Assembly: GCA_934754975.1 (NCBI GenBank)
Contig: CAKVKI010000034.1
Location: 1-14,779 of the forward strand
Direction: 5' to 3'
From: an uncultured Alistipes sp.
GTDB lineage: Bacteria; Bacteroidota; Bacteroidia; Bacteroidales; Rikenellaceae
DNA length: 14,779 bases
Positions 8,904 through 14,779 of this stretch are shown here, piece after piece. Every line of letters begins with the position of its first letter. The stretch's first letter is position 1. The notes beneath the pieces were generated by a model that ran no database searches, was not told where the DNA came from, and saw only the letters and a program-made list of their open reading frames with translations. The position numbers were made by a program, and so were the translations under genes.

Positions 8904-8931
8904 TGCAAATATAGCACAATTATTTGCAAAT
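8904..8931. promoter_or_regulatory. Candidate AraC operator, direct repeats 21 bp apart
   Basis: TGCAAAT occurs at 8904-8910 and again at 8925-8931. The 21-bp period is two helical turns, the arrangement AraC-family proteins commonly bind. The second copy lies in a perfect palindrome ATTTGCAAAT (8922-8931), and the first overlaps GTGC-N7-GCAC (8903-8917). The repeats lie about 45-72 bp upstream of the predicted start of the methyltransferase operon, a usual activator position, and they overlap the araC -7 element, which would allow autoregulation. The region is AT-rich, so a chance 7-mer repeat remains possible. Confidence 0.45.
8906..8913 (-). promoter_or_regulatory. Candidate araC promoter, -7 element
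   Basis: Read on the minus strand, 8913-8906 is TATATTTG, an exact match to the Bacteroidota -7 consensus TAnnTTTG, about 37 bp upstream of the araC start codon. No TTG or TTTG stands at the expected 19-20 nt further upstream on that strand; the nearest, 8930-8927, is only 13 nt away. The promoter is therefore predicted on one element only. Confidence 0.45.
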
Positions 8932-8961
8932 TCCACGGTAGACAGCAGACTTTTTAGCATT

Positions 8962-8969
8962 TATATTTG
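8962..8969 (+). promoter_or_regulatory. Promoter -7 element of the methyltransferase/glycosidase operon
   Basis: TATATTTG at 8962-8969 is an exact TAnnTTTG match, 37 bp before the ATG of the first gene. No good -33 TTTG is present at the proper distance, which is typical of a promoter that needs an activator. The candidate AraC repeats at 8904-8931 sit where such an activator would act. The leader (about 8976-9006) is short and AT-rich, with no riboswitch-like structure. Confidence 0.55.
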
Positions 8970-9006
8970 TATAACTAATTCGCTCCATAATTTATATATT
9001 AACGAC

Positions 9007-10011
9007 ATGACCAAACGAGAAGTAATCAAGTGCGTCCTCGACGGTAAAAAGCCGCCTTACGTTCCTTGGTCTTTCAAATTCACCAAAGAGCCGAAAGAGG
9101 CCCTCATGCAGTACTACCGCACGGACGACCTCGACCCGGTACTGGGCAATCATATTTTACAGCTGGGAAGCGACATCGGCTTCTTCGAAGATCTGGGCGG
9201 CGACTATGTCCGCGACGTCTTCAGCGTGGTGTGGGATCGCAGCGTGGACAAGGATATCGGCGACGTGAAGGGCTGCATACTCGAAAATCCCACGCTCGAA
9301 GGCTACACCTTCCCCGATCCGCTCGACCCGCGCTTCTTCGCCGACATCGAAAGCGAAATCAGCAAAAAGCCCGACATGTTCCGGGTGTTTCAGATCGGAT
9401 TCTCGCTCTACGAACGGGCATGGACGCTGCGGGGCATCGAAAACCTGCTGATGGATTTCTACATCAATCCCCAGTTCGTAAACCAGCTGCTCGACGCGAT
9501 CTGCGACTACAACCTGCGCCAGATAGACAAAGCCCTCGAATACGACATCGACGCGGTTTACTTCGGCGACGACTGGGGACAGCAGATCGGCCTGATTATG
9601 GGTTACGACCTCTGGAAAGAGTTTATCTATCCCCGCCTGCAGCGCATGTACGGACGCGTCCGTCAGGCCGGGAAATACGTGATGATACACAGCTGCGGCG
9701 ACGTGGACGAACTCTTCGACGACCTGATCTCGATCGGTCTCAACTGTTTCAACCCCTTTCAGCCCGAAGTGATGGACGTGGACGAACTGCTCATCCGCTA
9801 CCGGGGGCGGCTGGCTTTCCACGGCGGGCTGTCGATGCAGAAAACCCTGCCCTTCGGCACCAGGGAGGAGGTAGCCGGGGAATCCCGCCACCTGCTCGAA
9901 CTGGGCCGCGACGGCGGCTACATCTTTTCGCCCTCACACTCGGTCGAAAGCGACACGTCGCTCGAAAACATGCTCACATTCATAGACATAGCCAACGCAC
10001 AATTAAAATAA
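9007..10011 (+). CDS. UroD-superfamily methyltransferase 1 (probable substrate:corrinoid methyltransferase)
   Basis: This 334-residue cytoplasmic protein belongs to the uroporphyrinogen decarboxylase superfamily, whose MtaA/MtbA-like branch moves methyl groups to or from corrinoids. The ATG at 9007 (MTKREVIK) is chosen because related proteins begin there and the promoter lies at 8962-8969; the frame stays open upstream to 8893, but that stretch is promoter DNA. It is not HemE-like: the neighbour is a corrinoid protein, and the HxC metal motif His228-Ser-Cys230 (IHSCGD) is present. The third zinc ligand, a Cys in MtaA-like proteins, is replaced by SPSH with His311. It lies 9 nt before the corrinoid protein gene. 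Since UroD2 keeps the full motif, this one is the better candidate for loading a methyl group from a substrate onto the corrinoid protein. That role is inferred; the substrate is unknown. Confidence 0.85.
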   Translation: MTKREVIKCVLDGKKPPYVPWSFKFTKEPKEALMQYYRTDDLDPVLGNHILQLGSDIGFFEDLGGDYVRDVFSVVWDRSVDKDIGDVKGCILENPTLEGYTFPDPLDPRFFADIESEISKKPDMFRVFQIGFSLYERAWTLRGIENLLMDFYINPQFVNQLLDAICDYNLRQIDKALEYDIDAVYFGDDWGQQIGLIMGYDLWKEFIYPRLQRMYGRVRQAGKYVMIHSCGDVDELFDDLISIGLNCFNPFQPEVMDVDELLIRYRGRLAFHGGLSMQKTLPFGTREEVAGESRHLLELGRDGGYIFSPSHSVESDTSLENMLTFIDIANAQLK

Positions 10012-10020
10012 CCTACGACC

Positions 10021-10659
10021 ATGGAAGATATGAACCAAATTTCGCAGGCGATCGTCGATGGGAAACTCGAACTTGCACAGGAAATGGTCGGCAAAGCGAT
10101 CGAATCCGGCATGGACGCCCAGACGATTATCAACGATTACCTGACCGCCGGCATGGCCGAGATCGGCCAGCGGTTCCAGGACCGCAAAGCATTCGTCCCC
10201 AACCTGCTGATGTCCGCACGCGCGATGAAAGGCGCACTGGAAGTACTCAAGCCCCACATGAGCGGCAGGGTCGAATCGCACGTCGGAACCGTGGTGATCG
10301 GCACCGTCAAAGGCGACCTGCACGACATCGGCAAAAACCTCGTAGCTTCGATGTTCGAGGGCTGCGGCTTCAAAGTCGTAAACCTGGGCATCGACGTGTC
10401 GAGCGAAAAGTTCGTGAAAGCCGTCGAGGAGTACAATGCCGACATACTCTGCCTTTCGGCCCTGCTTACGACCACGATGAACTACATGCGCAACGTCGTC
10501 ACGGAGCTGGCCAAGGCCGGACTGCGCGACAAGGTGAAGGTCATGGTGGGCGGAGCGCCCGTCAATGCGGCGTTCGCCGCGCAGATCGGCGCCGACCTCT
10601 ACACCTCGAACGCCAATGCCGCCGTCACGGGCGCCAAACAACTGCTCAACATCGCCTGA
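10021..10659 (+). CDS. Corrinoid (B12-binding) methyl-carrier protein, MtaC/MttC/MtbC type
   Basis: This 212-residue protein carries a methyl group on the cobalt of a bound corrinoid between methyltransferases. Residues about 1-85 form the helical cap domain (B12-binding_2 type, with the RAMKGALEVLKPHM segment). Residues about 90-212 form the Rossmann-like B12-binding domain. The signature GTVKGDLHDIGKNLV includes Asp99-Leu-His101-Asp-Ile-Gly104, where His101 is the lower axial cobalt ligand expected from the MetH-type DxHxxG motif. GGAPVN near 180 matches the distal binding loop. Size and two-domain layout equal those of methanogen and acetogen corrinoid proteins for methanol or methylamines. 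The start is ATG 10021; an internal ATG at 10030 is a lesser alternative. The gene sits between UroD1 (9-nt gap) and the activation-domain protein (17-nt gap), so the three are surely co-translated partners. Confidence 0.96.
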   Translation: MEDMNQISQAIVDGKLELAQEMVGKAIESGMDAQTIINDYLTAGMAEIGQRFQDRKAFVPNLLMSARAMKGALEVLKPHMSGRVESHVGTVVIGTVKGDLHDIGKNLVASMFEGCGFKVVNLGIDVSSEKFVKAVEEYNADILCLSALLTTTMNYMRNVVTELAKAGLRDKVKVMVGGAPVNAAFAAQIGADLYTSNANAAVTGAKQLLNIA

Positions 10660-10676
10660 ATCCAACGACGCACACC

Positions 10677-11351
10677 ATGCGAACCCGGCAAATAGACATC
10701 GACTATAAGGACCTCGCGATCGACCGGCAGGAGATCTACCGCGCCATGGGCTACGGCGACGGAACGCCCGAACCCGAGATACTCGCCATGCTCGACGAGG
10801 TACTCGCCAAAACGCAGCGCATCTGCAAACCCCGCATCCTCTACCGGATCTGCAACGGGCAGGTGCTGACGCCGCTGCATATCGAAGTCGGCGGCGTGAA
10901 TTTCCGGCCCGGCAAAATCATTACCGACAGCCTGGCGGGCGCGGAGCTGTTCTGCCTGTTCGTGGCCACGGCCGGACGCGAATTCGAGGAGTTCCGCCGC
11001 ACCTACAAGGAGTCGGGCGACTGCGTCCGGGAATTCATCGCCGACTCCGTGGGCAGCGTGCTGGCCGAAGCCTGCGTCGCCGACCTCGAACATCGGCTGG
11101 ACTGCGACCTGGACGTACCGCACACACTCCCCTACAGTCCGGGCTACTGCGGCTGGAGGATCACCGAACAGCACCTGCTCTTCGGAATGCTCCCGGACCG
11201 GCCGTGCGGCATCGAACTGACCGAAAGTTCGCTGATGTATCCGATCAAGTCGGTCAGCGGAATCATCGGCATCGGCAGCCGGGTCGAACGCAAAGCGTAC
11301 GGCTGTACGATCTGCCGCAACACCACATGCTACAAACGCAGGATTTCCTGA
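10677..11351 (+). CDS. MetH activation-domain-like protein, candidate corrinoid reactivator
   Basis: This 224-residue protein resembles a free-standing version of the C-terminal AdoMet-binding activation domain of cobalamin-dependent methionine synthase, the module that reductively remethylates oxidised cob(II)alamin. Recognisable blocks are LFVATAGREFEEF (about 80-95), YSPGYCGWRITEQHLLFGML (about 150-170) and LMYPIKSVSGIIGIGSRV (about 183-202). The chain ends with a three-cysteine motif, Cys210-X2-Cys213-X4-Cys218, absent from MetH itself, which could bind a metal or Fe-S cluster or do redox work. The start is ATG 10677, 17 nt after the corrinoid gene; the frame is open far upstream, but that part only overlaps UroD1 and the corrinoid gene out of frame. 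In context its likely job is reactivation of the corrinoid protein; no RamA-type activator is present in the window. Confidence 0.85.
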   Translation: MRTRQIDIDYKDLAIDRQEIYRAMGYGDGTPEPEILAMLDEVLAKTQRICKPRILYRICNGQVLTPLHIEVGGVNFRPGKIITDSLAGAELFCLFVATAGREFEEFRRTYKESGDCVREFIADSVGSVLAEACVADLEHRLDCDLDVPHTLPYSPGYCGWRITEQHLLFGMLPDRPCGIELTESSLMYPIKSVSGIIGIGSRVERKAYGCTICRNTTCYKRRIS

Positions 11352-11375
11352 CAAACCCTAAAATACGATCCGAAC

Positions 11376-12401
11376 ATGAAAACACTCGATATGAAAGCCT
11401 GGACCGAACAGGCCCGAAGCGGCCGGCGTCGTCTGGCGATTCCGATCATGACCCATCCGGGCATCGAACTGTGCGGTTACACGGTGCGCGACGCCGTCAC
11501 CGACGGCGAAGTGCATGCCCGCGCCATTCTGGCGCTCAACGACCGCTATCCGGCCGACGCCTGTTCGGTCATCATGGACCTGACGGTCGAAGCGGAAGCC
11601 TTCGGCGCACACATCGTCTTTCCGGAGAATGAAGTCCCGAGCGTCACCGACGCTTTGGTACACGACTTGGCGGAGATCGAGGCGCTGGAGATTCCGACGC
11701 CTGAAGCCGGCCGTGTCCCGCAGTACCTCAAAGCCAACCGCATCGTCGCCGAAGCCCTCGGCGACAAGCCCCTGTTCGCGGGCTGTATCGGGCCGTTCTC
11801 GCTGGCCGGACGGCTTTTCGGCATGACCGAACTGATGATGGCCATCTTTACAGAGCCTGAAACGATTCAGCTGCTGCTGGAAAAATGCACACAGTTCATC
11901 GGCGATTACTGCATGGCACTCAAAAAGAGCGGTGCGCAGGGCGTCGTGATTGCGGAACCCGCCGCCGGACTCGTTTCCAACGAGGATTGCAGCCTTTACT
12001 CCTCCCTATACGTGCGCCGGATCGTAGAGTTGGTTCAGGACGACCATTTTCTGGTCGTGCTGCACAACTGCGGCAATACGGGGCACTGCACCGAAGCCAT
12101 GGTCGAGACCGGTTCGGCCGGTTACCACTTCGGCAATCAGGCCGGGATGGTCGCGGCGCTGGAAACATGTCCCGCAGATGCGCTGGTCATGGGTAACATC
12201 GACCCCGTAGGGTTGTTCAAGCAGGCATCCCCCGAAGAGATGTACCGCGCGACGCACGAATTGCTGGACGCCACAGCGGCATATCCGAACTTCATCCTTT
12301 CGTCGGGCTGCGACGTGCCGCCCGAAACGCCCCATGCCAATATCGACACCTTCTACAAAGCGCTGACCGAATACAATAAAACTTCAAACCGATACCGATG
12401 A
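11376..12401 (+). CDS. UroD-superfamily methyltransferase 2, MtaA/MtbA-like zinc type
   Basis: This 341-residue cytoplasmic protein is a UroD-fold methyltransferase with the complete zinc site of the MtaA/MtbA group: His230-Asn-Cys232 in LHNCGN and Cys312 in LSSGCDVPP. In that group the zinc activates a thiol, which takes the methyl group from a methyl-corrinoid protein. An acceptor thiol (such as homocysteine) or another nucleophile is therefore likely here; coenzyme M is not expected in Bacteroidota. Other blocks are IPIMTHPGIELCGYTVRDAV (about 22-41), GPFSLAGRLFG (about 138-148) and VIAEPAAG (about 190-197). It follows the activator gene by 24 nt. Its stop overlaps the start of the GH5-like gene in ATGA. 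With the corrinoid protein and UroD1 it would complete a two-step methyl transfer; the direction and acceptor are inferred, and roles of UroD1 and UroD2 could be swapped. Confidence 0.88.
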   Translation: MKTLDMKAWTEQARSGRRRLAIPIMTHPGIELCGYTVRDAVTDGEVHARAILALNDRYPADACSVIMDLTVEAEAFGAHIVFPENEVPSVTDALVHDLAEIEALEIPTPEAGRVPQYLKANRIVAEALGDKPLFAGCIGPFSLAGRLFGMTELMMAIFTEPETIQLLLEKCTQFIGDYCMALKKSGAQGVVIAEPAAGLVSNEDCSLYSSLYVRRIVELVQDDHFLVVLHNCGNTGHCTEAMVETGSAGYHFGNQAGMVAALETCPADALVMGNIDPVGLFKQASPEEMYRATHELLDATAAYPNFILSSGCDVPPETPHANIDTFYKALTEYNKTSNRYR

Positions 12402-13462
12402 AAAAGACCACCTTCCTATTCGCAGCCGTACTGGCGGTTCTGACGATTTGCGCGACCGGCGCAAACGCTTCGGAACGCTGGACCAAAGCGCAGGCGCAGG
12501 CCTGGGGCGAAGCCAATCCCTGGTTCTGCGGCTTCAACTACATTCCCGCAAATGCCATCAACTATACGGCCATGTGGGACAAGACGAGCTTCTCGCCTGA
12601 AGTAATGGACCGCGAACTCGCACTGGCCGAAGAGACGGGGCTGAACTGCGCCCGCGTCGTGCTTCAGTACGCCGTCTATGCCGAAAATCCGAAGCACTTC
12701 ATCAAGGCGTTCGACAAATTCCTGGAAATCTGCGACAAACACCACATCAAGGCGATGCCGATCTTCTTCGACGACTGCGTGTTCGGCGCCAACGCCGATC
12801 CCGTGACCGGACCGCAGCCCGAACCGCTCAGAGGCTGGTACGCCTGGGCCTGGTCGCCCTCGCCCGGTCATACGATGGTCATCGATGAGCGCACGCATCC
12901 CCTGCTCGAAACCTATGTCAAGGAGATCATGACCCGCTTCGGCCAGGACGACCGCATCTTCGTCTGGGACCTCTACAACGAGCCTACCAACAGCGGATTG
13001 GGCGACCGCAGCCTGCCGCTGCTGAAAAGCGTCGTGAAGTGGGCGCGCGAGGTCGATGTCAAACAGCCGATCACTGTCGGCGTGTGGTGCGGCAACGAGG
13101 GGCTGAACCGCTTCTGTCTCGACAACTCGGACATAGTCAGCTTCCACTGCTACGCCGATGCGAACCACACGCGCAACACGTGCCGCGAGCTGAAAAAGGA
13201 GGGGCGTCCGGTGATCTGCACCGAATGGATGAACCGGCCCGCGGCATCGACGATTCCGACCGTGCTGCCCGTCTTCGCAGAAGAAAAGGTAGGCTGCATG
13301 ATGTGGGGATTGGTGAACGGCAAGACGCAGACCGACCTCCCGTGGGGCCACCGTCCCGAACACGGCGAGTACAAAGGGCCGTGGCAGCACGACATTTACC
13401 ACGGCGACTTCTCGCCTTACGATCAGGCCGAAATAGACCTGCTGAAAAAATACTGCAAATAA
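12398..13462 (+). CDS. Exported clan GH-A glycoside hydrolase, GH5-like
   Basis: This 354-residue protein has a signal peptide with probable cleavage after Ala24 (ANA|SER), so it acts in the periplasm or outside. The rest looks like a single TIM-barrel hydrolase of clan GH-A. Glu195 in VWDLYNEP fits the acid/base at the end of strand 4, and Glu276 in VICTEWMN fits the nucleophile on strand 7; CGFNYIPANAINYTAMWD marks strand 1. Such Bacteroidota proteins tend to be named cellulase or 1,4-beta-xylanase, but I cannot fix a CAZy family or a substrate, and an exo-acting mode is possible. There is no carbohydrate-binding module. The ATG overlaps the UroD2 stop (ATGA), so translation is coupled to the methyltransferase. 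GH51 follows after 19 nt. Confidence 0.82.
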   Translation: MKKTTFLFAAVLAVLTICATGANASERWTKAQAQAWGEANPWFCGFNYIPANAINYTAMWDKTSFSPEVMDRELALAEETGLNCARVVLQYAVYAENPKHFIKAFDKFLEICDKHHIKAMPIFFDDCVFGANADPVTGPQPEPLRGWYAWAWSPSPGHTMVIDERTHPLLETYVKEIMTRFGQDDRIFVWDLYNEPTNSGLGDRSLPLLKSVVKWAREVDVKQPITVGVWCGNEGLNRFCLDNSDIVSFHCYADANHTRNTCRELKKEGRPVICTEWMNRPAASTIPTVLPVFAEEKVGCMMWGLVNGKTQTDLPWGHRPEHGEYKGPWQHDIYHGDFSPYDQAEIDLLKKYCK

Positions 13463-13481
13463 TATTCCGACCCGCAAGACA

Positions 13482-14779
13482 ATGAAAACAAAACTTTTAG
13501 CACTGCTTTCCCTGGGAGCGGCGGGCCTTTCCCCGGCCGCAACGGCGCAGGAAATTCCCCTGACGCGCATCGATATCGACGTTGCGCAGGAAAAAGCCGA
13601 AATCGCCCCGACGATGTACGGCGTATTCTTCGAAGACATCAACCGCTCAGCCGACGGCGGCATCTACGCCGAACTGATTTTCAACCGCGGCTTCGAGGAG
13701 GCTAACCTCCCGTCGGGCTGTACCTACAATCCCGGCGACAAGCGCGTTTACGCGCCCCATAAATCGGTCTATTCCTCGCCCGAACACCTGCGGAGCTGGA
13801 GCATTCCGTGGAATATCGAGGATAAACATCCGGGCTGGACGGTCGAATGTCCGGCCGACGGCGAATACTCGGTCCGCATCGGCGACACCGACCATCTGGA
13901 CGTCGAAGCATCGAAGGCCATGTACCTGACTATCGACCGCCATGCAGCCCCGTTCCGGCTGGTGAACAGCGGTTTCTACGGACTGGCCGTCGAAGCGGGC
14001 AAAAAATACGACCTGCGGTTTTACATCAAGGCCGCGCCCGGCTACAAGGGCGGCGTGACGGCGGAAATCCTCACGGCACAGAATGAGGTCATCGCCTCGA
14101 AGCGTTTCACGCTCAAGGGCGACGGAGAGTGGAAATACTTCGAAGCCGTCATGAAGCCTTCGCAGACTATGAACGACGGCCGGTTCGCCCTGCGTTTCGA
14201 CTCGGCGGGCGCGCTGGAGATCGACTACGTGTCGCTCTTCCCGCAGGAGACCTTCCGCAACCGGCCCAACGGCCTGCGCAGGGACGTGGCCCAGTTCGTC
14301 GCCGACCTCAAACCGGCCTTCATGCGCTGGCCCGGCGGCTGTATCGTCGAGGGGCTGACGATGGAGAACCGCGTGAACTGGAAAAACACCATCGGCAAAC
14401 CCGAACTCCGCAAGGGTGAATACAACCTCTGGGGCTACCACTCGACCAACGGCTTCGGCTACCACGAATTCCTGCAGTACTGCGAAGACATGGGCGCGAA
14501 GGCGATGTTCGTCTGCAACGCCGGCATGTCGTGCGACGGCCGCAACGGCGACTATTACGACGATGACGAAGTCGAGGCGCTGATACAGGATGCACTCGAC
14601 GCCATCGAGTACGCCACGGGCGACGCCAAGGCTACCAAATGGGGCGCCGAGCGCGCAAAGAACGGACATCCCGCACCTTTCACGCTCGATTATATCGAAG
14701 TGGGCAACGAGAACCACAGCGCCATGTACGCCAAATACTACAACCGCTTCTACAAACGTATCCGCGAAGCGTACCCCGA
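13482..14779 (+). CDS. GH51 alpha-L-arabinofuranosidase, 3'-partial
   Basis: The frame starting at ATG 13482 stays open to the window end (432 codons visible) and is missing its C-terminal part; the family is usually about 500-650 residues or longer. A signal peptide with cleavage after Ala22 (ATA|QEI) predicts export. MYGVFFEDIN (Glu51) marks the N-terminal strand of the GH51 barrel. An inserted sandwich domain (about 75-250), resembling the carbohydrate-binding insert common in Bacteroidota GH51 enzymes, comes next. RWPGGCIVEG begins at Arg282. YIEVGNENH holds Glu410, the expected acid/base. The nucleophile Glu lies beyond the window. Alpha-L-arabinofuranosidases remove arabinose side groups from arabinoxylan, arabinan or arabinogalactan, which is the clearest substrate hint in the locus. 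The gene is last visible in the methyltransferase operon. Confidence 0.93.
   Translation, partial: MKTKLLALLSLGAAGLSPAATAQEIPLTRIDIDVAQEKAEIAPTMYGVFFEDINRSADGGIYAELIFNRGFEEANLPSGCTYNPGDKRVYAPHKSVYSSPEHLRSWSIPWNIEDKHPGWTVECPADGEYSVRIGDTDHLDVEASKAMYLTIDRHAAPFRLVNSGFYGLAVEAGKKYDLRFYIKAAPGYKGGVTAEILTAQNEVIASKRFTLKGDGEWKYFEAVMKPSQTMNDGRFALRFDSAGALEIDYVSLFPQETFRNRPNGLRRDVAQFVADLKPAFMRWPGGCIVEGLTMENRVNWKNTIGKPELRKGEYNLWGYHSTNGFGYHEFLQYCEDMGAKAMFVCNAGMSCDGRNGDYYDDDEVEALIQDALDAIEYATGDAKATKWGAERAKNGHPAPFTLDYIEVGNENHSAMYAKYYNRFYKRIREAYP

Noticed and set aside
8893..9006. N-terminal extension of UroD1 starting at 8893
   Set aside because: The stretch is AT-rich, contains the operon -7 element and candidate operator, and has no similarity to the family; MTKREVIK at 9007 is the usual family start.
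8870..9006. Cobalamin riboswitch before the corrinoid operon
   Set aside because: The predicted leader is only about 30 nt and AT-rich, with no B12-box-like conserved sequence or room for the aptamer.
9066..11351. Very long (761-codon) open frame spanning UroD1, the corrinoid gene and the activator gene
   Set aside because: Only its last 224 codons (from ATG 10677) encode a recognisable protein. The earlier part is an Arg/Pro-rich out-of-frame reading of UroD1 and the corrinoid gene, a by-product of high GC.
9007..12401. Heme biosynthesis (HemE) role for the UroD-fold genes
   Set aside because: Both carry an HxC metal motif and flank corrinoid and activation-domain genes; this fits methyltransferases, not uroporphyrinogen decarboxylase.
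1..14779. CRISPR arrays, tRNA/rRNA genes, insertion sequences or integrase/attachment sites
   Set aside because: None is seen: no regular spaced repeats, no tRNA-like folds, no transposase or recombinase frames. The gene order looks like a stable locus.

Overview
The window reads as part of a polysaccharide utilization locus (PUL) from a Bacteroidota chromosome. A SusC/SusD pair, a DUF1735-type surface lipoprotein, TAnnTTTG promoter elements and weak Shine-Dalgarno sequences all point to this phylum. Coding DNA is clearly GC-rich for the group, much more so than typical Bacteroides. This suggests a gut Rikenellaceae such as Alistipes, but that is an inference from composition only.

Layout: (1) 1-5588, + strand: the 3' part of a SusC-type TonB-dependent transporter, a SusD-type glycan-binding lipoprotein and a SusE-position DUF1735/DUF4361-like lipoprotein, tightly spaced and closed by a strong terminator at 5603-5641. 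(2) 5695-7899, + strand: a periplasmic GH3 beta-glycosidase of the beta-xylosidase type, with its own promoter that starts inside the preceding terminator. (3) 7952-8869, - strand: an AraC-family regulator, convergent with GH3 across a shared UUCG-loop terminator. (4) 9007-14779, + strand: a six-gene operon divergent from araC. It encodes UroD-type methyltransferase 1, a corrinoid protein, a MetH-activation-domain-like protein, UroD-type methyltransferase 2, a signal-peptide-bearing clan GH-A (GH5-like) hydrolase and a GH51 alpha-L-arabinofuranosidase cut by the window end. Gene gaps are 9, 17 and 24 nt, then a 4-nt ATGA overlap, then 19 nt. No gene-free stretch exceeds 300 bases; the longest (137 bp, 8870-9006) is the araC/methyltransferase control region.

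How it may work: SusC/SusD/SusE-like proteins capture and import an oligosaccharide. Periplasmic GH3, GH5-like and GH51 enzymes trim it; an arabinose- and probably xylose-containing plant glycan is the best guess. The unusual part is a complete-looking cytoplasmic corrinoid methyl-transfer module (two UroD-superfamily methyltransferases, a methyl carrier and a candidate reactivator) in the same operon as, and translationally coupled to, the glycosidases. The simplest hypothesis is that a methyl group carried by the glycan or its decorations is removed by corrinoid chemistry. Candidates are 4-O-methyl-glucuronate, another O-methyl sugar, or the methoxyl group of a feruloyl substituent. The substrate and methyl acceptor cannot be read from sequence. 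This coupling of glycan breakdown to corrinoid demethylation is the main lead in the window.
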